Shown here piece after piece: positions 1 through 8,570 of a DNA stretch of 64,000 bases. The notes beneath the pieces are model-generated. The model did no database searches and was not told the origin of the DNA. It saw only the letters and a program-made list of their open reading frames with translations. Each line of letters begins with the position of its first letter. Within the stretch, counting starts at the first letter, position 1. This stretch comes from Adlercreutzia sp. ZJ304 (lineage in GTDB: Bacteria; Actinomycetota; Coriobacteriia; Coriobacteriales; Eggerthellaceae), in contig NZ_JAAKEG010000006.1 in the NCBI RefSeq assembly GCF_011039075.1, positions 112,110 to 176,109 on the forward strand. Reading direction: 5' to 3'. The position numbers and the translations under genes were made by a program.

Positions 1-588
1 AGGATCATAAACTTTACCAGCAACGAATCTCTTTGGAAGACCGCGATAATAAACGCGGGTCTTGAGGCCAAACTCAGGCTTTAGCCTCTCTGTATCCGCA
101 AGGTCCAGCTCAGATTCTTCGCCGAATTGAATTGCATCAAGGTGGCAGTTATCAACACACCTAGGAACACTGATCGGATGGCCACGATCGATAAGATGCG
201 CACAGCCGGTGCACTTCTGCGGAATCTCAAGCTCTTCGTTCCAGAAGATTGCCTTGTAAGGGCAAGCATCAACAATCTGCTTTTGACCCTTTGCCTTCTC
301 AGGATCGATGATCACTAGACCATCTTCTCTTTGATATACTGCATCGTCTTTCGCCGCCTTGATGCAAGGAGCATTCTCGCAATGCTGGCACATGACAGGA
401 ACATAAGAAACCTTTACATGAGGGCGTGCGCCATGTTCGGTTTCGTATAGGTGCAGCCAAAATTGCCCAGTGTCAGGCTGTGACTCAGCGTAGGGCATCC
501 AACAATTGCCGCAATGCTCATCTTTGCAGCCAATCTGGCAATCGTAGCATCCTACGCACTTGTTCAAATCAACAAGAAAGGCTTTCAT
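1..588 (-). CDS. Iron-sulfur subunit of transhydroxylase-type molybdoenzyme (3' end outside window)
   Basis: Electron-transfer subunit of the DmsB/PsrB kind, partner of the catalytic subunit just upstream. The 196 codons visible start MKAFLVDLNKCVGCYDC. Cysteine clusters seen: C-x2-C-x2-C-x3-C at residues 11-21, a C-x2-C-x4-C near residue 75, an isolated CPY near 115, C-x2-C near 130 and C-x3-C near 148. These match the layout of a subunit carrying several [4Fe-4S] clusters. The start ATG is preceded by AGGAG nine bases upstream, and only one base separates it from the stop of the catalytic gene, so the two are co-transcribed. No twin-arginine or other signal is seen, so it is probably cytoplasmic, as in Pelobacter transhydroxylase. 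The gene runs off the window, so membrane-anchor or further genes cannot be judged. Confidence 0.9.
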   Translation of the reverse strand, partial: MKAFLVDLNKCVGCYDCQIGCKDEHCGNCWMPYAESQPDTGQFWLHLYETEHGARPHVKVSYVPVMCQHCENAPCIKAAKDDAVYQREDGLVIIDPEKAKGQKQIVDACPYKAIFWNEELEIPQKCTGCAHLIDRGHPISVPRCVDNCHLDAIQFGEESELDLADTERLKPEFGLKTRVYYRGLPKRFVAGKVYDP

Positions 589-589
589 A

Positions 590-3259
590 TTATTCGACTC
601 CTTCTACCCAGCCATCATAATGAGAGCCAGATGCAGGATCGTATGCTCTCTCGAAGGCTTCAGGATATTGTTTGACCCATCCAGCCATCTCCTCGTCAGA
701 GACCTTCTGAACGTCTACAAGATAGCCACTAACCGCAAAGCCATAGCAATGCTTAGAGATTGGTCCTGCAGGGCTGATCAGATTGATATTTCCTCCGCGG
801 TCGAATTCACTAGCTATTGGATCTGAACGTGAACCCTTGTTCACCATTACTGACTGAGGAAGGATTCTCTCTGAAACCTTAGCTCCGCAAAGAACGGTGC
901 CACGCTCGTTATAAACCTTAACGATATCGCCATCCTCGATGCCCTGCTTCTTCGCATCCTCAGGGGACATCCAGCAAGGCTCATAGAGGTATCCATCCTT
1001 ACCAACAACCTTTGCTGTTGGGATCTCGCGATGCCAAGTGATATCGTCGCATTGTGCATGGAAGCGCCAACGTCCAGTGCAAGCATTGACCAAGAATGGA
1101 TACTTCTTGGCTCGCTCGCCCGCAAGGGTTTCATCATGAGTCCAGCCCTCTGACTCAGGACCGCCTACGATCCATTTTGCGAGCGGCTGACGCTCTTTGT
1201 CATCAGGGAAATTCTCTTCGAGCTGATCAGAATAGAACTCGATCTTTCCAGAAGGCGTGCCAACCGGGAAGCTCTCAGGATCTTCGTAGAAGAGTCGAGC
1301 ATTTGGCTTGTAGTCCTTTGCGTATGGATCCTGTTTCGGTACGTAGAAACCCTTAGCCTTTAGCTCTTCCCAACCGATTTCACTAACAATTGGCGAACGT
1401 TCATATTCAGACTTCTTCTGCTGTTCGATTGTGAGTCCGAATGCCGGCTCACCCTCGATGCGACCTTCCGCCATCTGTTTAGGAAGCTCAGGGTCGAAAC
1501 GCTCTGCTATCTTCAGGGAGATTTCGTAGTCAGACAGCGACTCGCCGACAGGTGGGATCGCAGCGTCTTGGACAGCGACCACCTCAATAGAGTCGCCCAT
1601 GCCTGATCCTACGATATCCGATTCTTCAGCAGGGGTGGTTACAGGAAGAACAAGGTCTGCAAAAAGCGAGTCGTTCTCAAGCCAAGGATGATTCGTGATC
1701 ACACACTCTAGATCCTTGTTGCGCATCGCCTCTTGGAATTCGAATCCGCCATTCCAGCAAGTTTGATTACAAGGCTTTTCAGACCAGAGCATATGGACCT
1801 TAGCGCCGCCCTCATCTTCCTCGATGGGATAGAAATTATGCTCGAATTGCTCGTCTGGCATCGCGAAGATGATCTGCGGGCTTCCCCACCAATCCGAATG
1901 TCCATTCTGAATCGAGCGAGCAACCAAGGTTCTCGGGATTGTCTGATCTGCTGGATAGAACTGCATAGCATGCATTTCTGAGAACATCATAGGGCCGTAA
2001 GGAGTAGGACGAACCGCCTGCTTGCCTCCGCCATACGAGAACAGATGGATCTGCTGTACGCCAGGAGCGCCAAAGCCCTGCAGAGCGAGTTTGTATACCT
2101 CAGTGCGTCCAGGCTCATGGCTGTATGGCCCACGAACATGGCAGCCGCAGTAGTGCAGAATAGAGGTTGTCTTAGTGCCCCATTCGCGTGCGAGTGCTTT
2201 AATTGTCCAAGGCTCTACTCCGCAAATCTCAGAAGCCCATTTTGGAGTCTTAGGAATACCATCTTCTTCGCCTAGGACATATGCCTTCAGCTTATCGAAG
2301 CCATATGTATGGGTCTCCACATAGTTGACGTCATAAAGGCCTTCCGTAAGCCAAACGTACATCATGCCGTAGTCGAGAGCGACATCAGTATTTGGAAGCA
2401 GCGGGATCCATGTGATCTCGTCATGGCAAACAGAGGTGTATGTGCAGAATGGGTCAACAACTACAAGCTTGATGCCGATATCCATCCAGAAGCGCATGAC
2501 GCGACTCATCCATTGGCTGGCATAATTTTGGGTGGTCTCAAGGTCGCCCGCCTGCATGATGACCATGTCGGCATTTTTGGTGACATCTTCGATAACGTTC
2601 CATCCGTTATCGAACATTCCCAAACCAGCTTGCACCTGTGCGCCCCAAGCGAACTTGGCTCCCCAGTAGAATCCCTCAACTGAGTCTGGGGTTCTGACCT
2701 CACGAGTGAAACCGCCGGTTCTCATGAGCAAGTTGATGTGATTACCACCAACCATGTGGATGATCTTCGATTGGCAATGTCCATCTTCGCCGACTGCAAG
2801 TACGGAATTCTCACCGTAAGTCTTGCGAACACGTTTGATCTCATCGGCGATGATATCGCATGCTTCATCCCAGCTAATGCGAACGAATTTGGATTTGCCG
2901 CGGTTCTCGGCGTTGATCTTGTCGGGGTCTCCGCCTGGTTCCCAGTCAACGCGTTTTAGTGGATACTTTACGCGATTCTTCGAATAGATGCGCTTCTTGT
3001 ATGCAAGCGACTGATAAGGTGGAGCGGTTTTCACTGGACATTTCAGCGTCTTTCCTCTTGCCGTGAAAGACCAAAGGCTGTCTTTGAGCTCATCCATCGA
3101 ATACTCATCGGTATATCGAATAGGACGAATTCTGACTACCTTGCCGTCTTTCGAATCAATGGCTGATAGTTCACCGCCTGTGCCACCGCAAGCCATCCCA
3201 CGATAGATCGTAGTTTCTGGTTCTTGCCATGGGCCGCTTGCGACCTCATGCTCTGCCAT
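590..3259 (-). CDS. Molybdopterin (bis-MGD) catalytic subunit, pyrogallol transhydroxylase / catechol dehydroxylase family
   Basis: 889-aa molybdopterin oxidoreductase. The order of landmarks (ARGKT near 67, KRIYSKNRVKYPLKR near 90, PDS near 191, the DYGMMYVWL and GIPKTPKWA segments in the middle, a C-terminal molybdopterin-dinucleotide binding domain) matches the large subunit of pyrogallol-phloroglucinol transhydroxylase. Asp192-Ser193 align with the Asp-Ser pair whose Ser binds Mo in that enzyme, and His161 lies where its active-site His is. As in transhydroxylase, the N-terminal [4Fe-4S] cysteine motif of most DMSO-reductase relatives is absent (only one Cys near residue 24) and there is no Tat signal. 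Gut Eggerthella and Gordonibacter use relatives to remove hydroxyl groups from catechols, so a phenolic substrate is likely but not identified. ATG at 3259 is preferred over GTG at 3265 because AGGAG lies five bases before it. Confidence 0.88.
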   Translation of the reverse strand: MAEHEVASGPWQEPETTIYRGMACGGTGGELSAIDSKDGKVVRIRPIRYTDEYSMDELKDSLWSFTARGKTLKCPVKTAPPYQSLAYKKRIYSKNRVKYPLKRVDWEPGGDPDKINAENRGKSKFVRISWDEACDIIADEIKRVRKTYGENSVLAVGEDGHCQSKIIHMVGGNHINLLMRTGGFTREVRTPDSVEGFYWGAKFAWGAQVQAGLGMFDNGWNVIEDVTKNADMVIMQAGDLETTQNYASQWMSRVMRFWMDIGIKLVVVDPFCTYTSVCHDEITWIPLLPNTDVALDYGMMYVWLTEGLYDVNYVETHTYGFDKLKAYVLGEEDGIPKTPKWASEICGVEPWTIKALAREWGTKTTSILHYCGCHVRGPYSHEPGRTEVYKLALQGFGAPGVQQIHLFSYGGGKQAVRPTPYGPMMFSEMHAMQFYPADQTIPRTLVARSIQNGHSDWWGSPQIIFAMPDEQFEHNFYPIEEDEGGAKVHMLWSEKPCNQTCWNGGFEFQEAMRNKDLECVITNHPWLENDSLFADLVLPVTTPAEESDIVGSGMGDSIEVVAVQDAAIPPVGESLSDYEISLKIAERFDPELPKQMAEGRIEGEPAFGLTIEQQKKSEYERSPIVSEIGWEELKAKGFYVPKQDPYAKDYKPNARLFYEDPESFPVGTPSGKIEFYSDQLEENFPDDKERQPLAKWIVGGPESEGWTHDETLAGERAKKYPFLVNACTGRWRFHAQCDDITWHREIPTAKVVGKDGYLYEPCWMSPEDAKKQGIEDGDIVKVYNERGTVLCGAKVSERILPQSVMVNKGSRSDPIASEFDRGGNINLISPAGPISKHCYGFAVSGYLVDVQKVSDEEMAGWVKQYPEAFERAYDPASGSHYDGWVEGVE

Positions 3260-3348
3260 ATCCACTCCTCTCTTGTTTTGTCAGATTATTCCGACATTAC
3301 AAAGGTAGGAGACGGGACTAAGTCAACTCAATTCTCAAAAAGGTATGC

Positions 3349-3378
3349 TTTGGCAAAACAGTTGACAGTTTTGCCAAA
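3349..3378. promoter_or_regulatory. 30-bp perfect dyad upstream of the molybdoenzyme
   Basis: TTTGGCAAAAC, 8-bp spacer, GTTTTGCCAAA: eleven-base perfect arms, about 90 bases before the molybdoenzyme start. On the minus strand a TTGACT box lies between the dyad and the gene with TTTGTA 17 bases on, so the dyad sits upstream of a plausible -35. It is most likely an activator or repressor site for this operon; the regulator is not in view. Confidence 0.6.
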
Positions 3379-3411
3379 TAGAACAAACCGGGTTACAAAA
3401 GAAAAGATTCG

Positions 3412-3930
3412 TCACTCATTATCATGTTCACAGTGAAGATGCGCCTTACACCCGCATTCCTTTTCATGATGGTATTCTTCGTGGCTTATCGCATCTTCTT
3501 CGGAGTTGATAATTTTTACTACAGAGATCTTGTAGTTAATAGCATTTCCCGCTAGTTCATGATTGTGGTCAAAAGTAACGGTATCATCTGAAACTTCGAC
3601 TACCTTTGTCCGCATAGGCCCCATATCAGTGTTGAAGATTATATAGTCGCCAACAGGAAGAGCGTCTGCGTTTGGAATGTCTGATCTCGGAACTTTTTCA
3701 ATAAGATTTGGATCGTATTCACCATAAGCATCTTTTGCTTCGACCCTCTGTGTGATCCGGCTATCTTTATCCAAACCGAGTAGAATCTCATTCAGCAGTG
3801 GCAGGATTTCTTTTTGCTGCAAGTCAATTTCTATAGGTATCCCACCTTGGCGATGGGTGTCGAAGAAGGTTCTTCCATCGTCAAGGCTAGCTGTGATGTG
3901 AATCTTAGCCTTGCTGTTTTTCTCTATCAT
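3412..3930 (-). CDS. SlyD-like FKBP-type peptidyl-prolyl isomerase
   Basis: 172-aa protein with the SlyD plan: an FKBP half at each end of an insert-in-flap (residues about 65-130) and a short metal-binding tail rich in His and Cys (EEYHHEKECGCKAHLHCEHD). SlyD proteins isomerise prolyl bonds, act as chaperones and deliver nickel or other metals to metalloenzymes. Start ATG has GGGGAG five bases upstream. It lies upstream of, and on the same strand as, the molybdoenzyme genes, with a gap that contains the dyad operator, so it may assist enzyme maturation but is probably transcribed separately. The FKBP family call is firm; the link to the molybdoenzyme is inference from position only. Confidence 0.85.
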   Translation of the reverse strand: MIEKNSKAKIHITASLDDGRTFFDTHRQGGIPIEIDLQQKEILPLLNEILLGLDKDSRITQRVEAKDAYGEYDPNLIEKVPRSDIPNADALPVGDYIIFNTDMGPMRTKVVEVSDDTVTFDHNHELAGNAINYKISVVKIINSEEDAISHEEYHHEKECGCKAHLHCEHDNE

Positions 3931-4170
3931 CTCATCTCCCCTTTTTTTGAATCTATCAAGTGATTCGCGATCATGGAACTTCTCAATATGTATATTTGTA
4001 TAACTTCTTCAGGAACTTTACTGGATTATGTCACCCGCATTGTTTGAGACATCTTTAATTGAGAATGGTAAGCAACGGGGATTAAGGGTAGCTTTAAATC
4101 ACTTGCAAGTTCAGAAAGAGCGCATCGGTCTCTTTCTGGCTCGAGAACAATTTTGAGAGGACGATGGCGT

Positions 4171-4992
4171 ATGGAAAGCGAGATGAAAGTAGATGTAAAC
4201 AAGGCATTCGATTTAACTGGCAGAGTAGCACTTATCACTGGTGCTAGCTCATGGGGTATCGGATCCGCTTCGGCCGAGGCTATGGCAGAAAAAGGAGCAA
4301 AGGTTTTCTTAGTTGCACGTCGCGAGGAACAGCTAAAGCAAAAGGTTGAAGAGTTCGAGAAGAAGGGCTATACAGCTGCATATGCGGTTTGTGATGTTGA
4401 AAAAGAAGAAGAATGCAAGGCAGCAGTTGATAAGTGTGTGGAGGCGTTCGGTCGCCTTGACATCCTCGTGACGTCCGCAGGCAATGCTGGTGAAGCGCCC
4501 TATGAGATCGCAGACGAGTTCGATACAGACAATTGGAGATGGGTGCATAGCCTGAATCTTGATGGAAGCATCTGGTTCATGAAGTATGCATGGAAAGAGT
4601 GTTCAAAACACAAGGTTGGATCGATTATCTTCATCTCTTCGCTCGGAGCATTTACTGCAGATGGGTGTGCTGCATATTGCTCGACAAAAGGCGCTTTGCG
4701 AAGTCTGACAACCCACTTTGGTTATCATCTGGCGCCATTCGGCGTGCGCGTTAATAGTATCTATCCAGGATACATTGCTACAGATCTAACCAAAGAAGCA
4801 TTCCTGAATCCCTATTCCAGCGGTAATTTCATCGAAAGGGTTCCGATGGGGCGTCTTGGTATGCCAGAGGATATTGCATACGGAGCGTTATTCCTTGCGT
4901 CTGACGCATCGGCATTCATGACAGGGCAAGGCCTCATCATAGATGGCGGTCAGATCATCGAAGGAAGGGGCTTTCTTGAGTATGAAGGATAA
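4171..4992 (+). CDS. SDR family NAD(P)-dependent oxidoreductase (classical)
   Basis: 273-aa classical short-chain dehydrogenase. Seen: the nucleotide-binding TGASSWGIGS near residue 24, an acidic CDVEKE segment, a SAGNAG in the NNAG position, catalytic Ser in FISSLGAF, the YCSTK pair (Tyr-x3-Lys), PGYIATD and a C-terminal GQGLIIDGGQ. All catalytic residues are present. It would interconvert an alcohol and a ketone; the substrate is unknown. Two starts are possible, ATG 4171 with GAGAGG ten bases upstream and ATG 4183 with GGAAAG; the first is used. A TTG extension to 4153 would overlap the ribosome site and is not accepted. It diverges from the SlyD gene and ends at a strong terminator, so it is monocistronic. 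Confidence 0.88.
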   Translation: MESEMKVDVNKAFDLTGRVALITGASSWGIGSASAEAMAEKGAKVFLVARREEQLKQKVEEFEKKGYTAAYAVCDVEKEEECKAAVDKCVEAFGRLDILVTSAGNAGEAPYEIADEFDTDNWRWVHSLNLDGSIWFMKYAWKECSKHKVGSIIFISSLGAFTADGCAAYCSTKGALRSLTTHFGYHLAPFGVRVNSIYPGYIATDLTKEAFLNPYSSGNFIERVPMGRLGMPEDIAYGALFLASDASAFMTGQGLIIDGGQIIEGRGFLEYEG

Positions 4993-5035
4993 ATTATAAG
5001 CACTGCGCCAGTTCTTACTTTTCCCATTCTCTTGA

Positions 5036-5070
5036 CTACCTGACTCCCCTAGATCAGGTAGCCTTTTTTA
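5036..5070 (+). terminator. Rho-independent terminator of the SDR gene
   Basis: CTACCTGA and TCAGGTAG pair around a 10-base loop and are followed at once by CCTTTTTTA. It lies 44 bases after the SDR stop. Confidence 0.85.
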
Positions 5071-5553
5071 TGTTAATCCTCATTGAAGTAGACGAACTTT
5101 TCTGTATAGGTTCAGAGCTTTCCTAAGAAGTTATCTCTGGGCAACTGATGTATCTTCGGCTTGTTCGGTGGCTTGTTCGGTATTCCCGCTTGTTAGCGCA
5201 TCATCTTGTTCCCCAGCCCAATCCAGGTGCATGAACCGATTCTTCAATACGTTGTCCTCCCCGAGCAAAAGATTCCTGAAGAACGTCTCCAAGCCCTTGG
5301 CATCCGATGCTGTCGTTCAAGTCTCAGATTGAGTTCTGTTTGCTTTTGGTCGCGGGGCATGATTTGGATCTTTGATCTCCGGGTTATAAACAGATATGGG
5401 CCTGTTCGCAGTTGAAACGAACAGGTCCATTGTTTATTCAGGCGCAATCCGACATTTCCATGTCCGATTCCAGCCAATCCATGCAGTGGCCGCAGGCTAG
5501 AATCTATCCGCCAGCGCAACGAGGCGTTCACATCTGATTACAGGGAGGTTTCC
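5071..5553. other. Long gap with one hairpin, no convincing gene
   Basis: No reading frame here has a start, ribosome site and protein-like composition. The only structure seen is the hairpin at 5396-5430 and a short direct repeat (GGCTTGTTCGGT twice near 5158). It may be decayed coding DNA at the left edge of the accessory region. Confidence 0.5.
5396..5430. terminator. Hairpin, terminator-like
   Basis: ATGGGCCTGTTCG pairs with CGAACAGGTCCAT (one G-T pair) across a 9-base loop, followed by TGTTTATT. There is no adjacent intact gene to terminate, so it is probably left over from a lost gene. Confidence 0.5.
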
Positions 5554-5688
5554 ATGAGGCGCAGGAAGAGGGAGGTCCTCGACAAGGACGAGGTCTTCGG
5601 GATACTCGCGAGGTGCAAAACCGTGCGCATCGGGATGTTCGGCGATAGGTACCCCAACCACCCGCGAGGGCTACGAGCGCATTTGTAG
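5554..5688 (+). pseudogene. Fragment of a NimA-like pyridoxamine 5'-phosphate oxidase-family protein
   Basis: ATG with an excellent AGGGAGG ribosome site starts a 44-codon frame beginning MRRRKREVLDKDEVFGILA. The pattern (basic start, aspartate-rich turn, then a helix and CKTVRIGM strand) is that of NimA/5-nitroimidazole reductase-like flavin proteins, normally about 150 aa. The frame ends early after GDRYP, where the usual PYVVPL stretch should follow. The rest of the fold is missing, so this is a 5' fragment with its own translation signals still intact. Assignment rests on the N-terminal pattern only. Confidence 0.55.
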
Positions 5689-6106
5689 GCGCGTGGACGA
5701 GCTGAGCGAGGGCCGTGACGCCTATCCGCTCATCGGCACGGAGCGGGAGCCTGAGTTCTTCGAGGAGCAGGACGGCTCAGTGGTGTTCGGCTGGGACTGG
5801 GTCAAGTGGTACGACGGGCAGCTTGCGGACGTGACGGACGTCTCCGATGCGCTTTCCGAGATCGCGGATGACGGCATCGCTTGCGCGCGGCGTGCCCGAC
5901 CTCCGGATAACCGGCGTAACAGCCCGAGCTGCCAGCGAGATCAGAGCACTGGTCCTGGCGGCGATGAAGACGCGAGGCATCCGACTGCCGAAACGCGCCG
6001 TCACGGTCGACCTCGTGTTCGACGTGCCTTTCGAAGCGATAAGCGAGCTGAGTCTCGCCGTATATGCCTCGTTGGTCTCTGCGTCTGGGATAATATAGGA
6101 GCTTGA
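5651..6106 (+). pseudogene. Unrecognised coding remnant(s)
   Basis: Immediately after, and in the frame shifted from, the NimA-like fragment comes a protein-like stretch: YERICRRVDELSEGRDAY, then PLIGTEREPEFFEE, then VVFGWDWVKWYDG. After about residue 75 the frame turns into arginine-rich non-protein-like sequence, while another frame (5889-6098) reads PDLRITGVTARAASEIRAL and VTVDLVFDVPFEAISEL, which also looks like true coding sequence. I do not recognise either family. Together they look like two joined, frameshifted gene ends, part of the string of broken genes from 5.5 to 8.6 kb. Confidence 0.4.
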
Positions 6107-6166
6107 CAAGATGTTTGCCCAGCTGAGACAAATTGTCCCAATTGGGGTCAAGAGGGGAGGACGGAA

Positions 6167-7177
6167 ATGGGCGCAACGCGAAGTCAGAAGAGGACTTTGA
6201 TCGCCTTCTGCGAGTTATGCATTGCCCTTTACACTTACGGCGTCATCTCTGCTTCATATATACCAAGCCATATCGAGGGCATCGTTTTGCCTCTCGACTT
6301 CATGGTTGGGATCCCGCTGGGCTTCTATATTCTCGTCGTCAGGCCGCGAAGGCTTACGCTGCTGGCTATCATCCCTGTCATCTGGATCGGATACGGGCTG
6401 AGCGTGATTGCGCTCGGGTCGCCCAATGCGGGCATGCTTCCGTATCTGCTCGCCGTGTTAATTCCTTTCGAGCTTGCCATCGCGGTCTGGGAATGCCTGA
6501 AGGTCGTCAAGGTCTACAGGTCTGCGAAGGCGAAGAGCGAAGACCCTGTTGTCTGGTTCAAGGAGACGATGCTCTATCTCGTCCGGAAGGACGCGCCTGC
6601 GAGCATGGCGGCAGCCGAGCTCAGCGTCTGGTACTACGCATTGCTCTCGTGGCGAAAGAAGCCCTACGTGCTGCCGGGCGAAAGGGTGTTCAGCTACCAT
6701 AACGCGGGCGGCTATATGAACATGATGCTCGGTATCGCGCTCGCGTTCCCGGTGGAAATCATTGGCGTCCATGTCCTCATATCCCAGTGGAGCGTCGTCG
6801 CTGCATGTGTCGTCACGGCGCTCTCGATCTATGCGGCTATCTGGCTCGCAGGCGATGCGCGAGCCCGCGTGATGCGACCTGTCACGTTAGGCGATGGCTA
6901 TATCCGTCTGGAATGCGGCATCCAGATGAAGGCAGTGGTTCCGTTTTCCGACATAGAAAAGGTTTGTTTTTCCGAAAGCGAAATCAACGCTTTTGCGAAG
7001 ACGGACAAGCTCAACTATGGAACCTTTTACCAAGCGAACGTATGGGTTGTTGTTAAGCATCCAGTTGAAGTCAGCACGATGCTCGGAAAAAAGCGCGTAC
7101 GCGTCGTCGGATTGAGCCTGGACAATCCGGTGGCGTTAAAGAATTCTCTATCGGAACAGGAGTCGAGAGGACAATGA
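6167..7177 (+). CDS. Polytopic membrane protein of unknown function
   Basis: 336 aa with hydrophobic segments at about residues 12-30, 37-60, 64-84 and 90-110, then a roughly 75-residue cytoplasmic-looking stretch, then two more segments near 185-205 and 212-230, followed by a C-terminal soluble domain of about 105 residues. That domain begins VTLGDGYIRLECGIQMKAVV, which reads like a small beta-rich PH-like domain of the kind found after membrane segments. Start ATG has GAGGGGAGGA upstream. No enzyme motif is seen. It stands alone between broken genes; a dyad GAGACAA-ATT-GTCCC lies just before it (6125-6139) and may be its operator. I do not recognise the family. Confidence 0.7.
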   Translation: MGATRSQKRTLIAFCELCIALYTYGVISASYIPSHIEGIVLPLDFMVGIPLGFYILVVRPRRLTLLAIIPVIWIGYGLSVIALGSPNAGMLPYLLAVLIPFELAIAVWECLKVVKVYRSAKAKSEDPVVWFKETMLYLVRKDAPASMAAAELSVWYYALLSWRKKPYVLPGERVFSYHNAGGYMNMMLGIALAFPVEIIGVHVLISQWSVVAACVVTALSIYAAIWLAGDARARVMRPVTLGDGYIRLECGIQMKAVVPFSDIEKVCFSESEINAFAKTDKLNYGTFYQANVWVVVKHPVEVSTMLGKKRVRVVGLSLDNPVALKNSLSEQESRGQ

Positions 7178-7236
7178 TAAGGCTCCCCGCCCCCATCGGG
7201 TTTTGGGAAGGTGCGTACCCTTTCAAGCCGAAGTTG

Positions 7237-8143
7237 TCAGCCGTGCATGCGGTTTAGCTCTGCATTAGCAGCCAGCGCTATGAGGCCGTTCGCCCAGCCG
7301 GCCAGCTGCTTTTGCAGGTCGGCATCATCCGTTGACACAACGATCTCCTGCCCGAAAGGCGCAACCCTCAAAATCGCATAGCCATCCTTCAACTCGGCCC
7401 TTCGTCCTCCCTGCCATGAGATGTTAATCCTTTCGTCGGCGAAAAACGGCTCCAGCTTCCAGAGGGTCATCTTGTTCTGGCCCTCCAAGGTAAGAACGAG
7501 CGAATCGCTGTTCTTGATATTCTCGTCGGTTTCGTTGAACTTGAACGTGCCGTGCTCGCTTGGAGTATAGAGCCGGTTGTTTGGGCGCTCCGGGTTTTTG
7601 CAATGGGGATGCCAAGGGTAGCGCTCGATGCCCTCTGGCCTGTCTAGCTTCTCTTCGACCTTCAGCAGTTCAGATGAATTTCTTCAGCTCCGTTTCGCGC
7701 GTGATAGGCGCTAGTCCCAAAATCCTATCAGCTTCACCTCGTCGTCGGGGCTGCCGTCGAGGCAGGGCAGCCCATCTCTTCCTGCCCCGTAGACGAAGTC
7801 GTAGACGCTCCGCAGGTTCTTTCGCAAAAGGCGAAGGGCGGTGCACCAGCCGCCGTGCTCGAGCCTCTTCTCTATCAGCAGGTCGTCAGGCACATCGTCG
7901 AGGCGGCGGCCAGAAGATCATTTCGCTGAGGTCGTCCAGGGCCAGCCATTCTTCGTCGCGAACGAGGCCGTCTTCGCCGAACAGCTCCGCAGGCTCGTCG
8001 GCAAGACCGCCGAACGCGTCTTGGACGCGGTCTTGCAGCTCTTGCTTCTCATGCTCGGGAAGGCTCTGGGCCTCGAGCAGCGTGTAGCCGAAGTAGCCGA
8101 GGACGCGCTTATGAACAGGCTCGAACTTGCGTACACAGGGCAT
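7237..8143 (-). pseudogene. Multi-frameshift gene of unknown function
   Basis: Three consecutive frames on the minus strand continue one another. The first starts at ATG 8143 behind GAGAGGA (MPCVRKFEPVHKRVLGYFG) and runs to about 7910 (LSEMIFW). The second picks up as RRLDDVPDDLLIEKRLEHGG and ends at 7711 (KLIGFWD). The third reads LGLAPITRETELKKFI, then after another slip SELLKVEEKLDRPEG and on to the stop at 7237 (NAELNRMHG). Restoring the frames would give about 295 residues. The family is not recognised; the C-terminal part looks like a beta-rich domain (AILRVAPFGQEIVVSTDD). At least two or three frameshifts make this a pseudogene unless they are sequencing errors. Confidence 0.6.
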
Positions 8144-8287
8144 GGGAGTTCCTCTCCATGAGGGAATGGGCAGTGCGTGACGCACATGGCGAGCGCCGCT
8201 CATGACGAGAAGCGTGAAGCGTCTCACATCTCCAATGCCTACTATCTTCGATCCCGCATCAAGTCGGGACGAAAGGAAGAGGTGCAC

Positions 8288-8559
8288 ATGCAAAATGTAA
8301 CAAGGGAAAGAAGGGGGCTGCTCTCAGGGACAGCAGAGCCGGCAGGACTTGCAAGACTCACAGGAATCGCGGGGTTGGCACTGCCAGCAGAGGGACTGAT
8401 CGTGACCAGCCCGGACAAGCCACGTGGAGCAGGCGCCTGCTTGCTGCGGGCATGGCCTTCTCGGTATTGAGCGTTGCGGTGTTCATCGCCTCCAGGCAGC
8501 CGTATGCGGGAATCGTCCGTTTCGCCCTTCTCGTGATAAAAGGATTCTTTTTGAGGTAG
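8288..8559 (+). pseudogene. Remnant of a small membrane protein
   Basis: ATG 8288 with GGAAGAGG upstream starts MQNVTRERRGLLSG; around 8432 the protein-like signal moves to another frame, which gives a hydrophobic segment (LLAAGMAFSVLSVAVFIA) and ends at TAG 8557-8559 after LLVIKGFFLR. Reading both parts gives a membrane protein with an internal deletion or a frameshift. The family is not recognised. Confidence 0.4.
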
Positions 8560-8570
8560 ATTATGCGATT

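Noticed and set aside
7560..8087. 175-codon plus-strand frame
   Set aside because: Ser/Arg-rich antisense of the multi-frameshift pseudogene; no domain.
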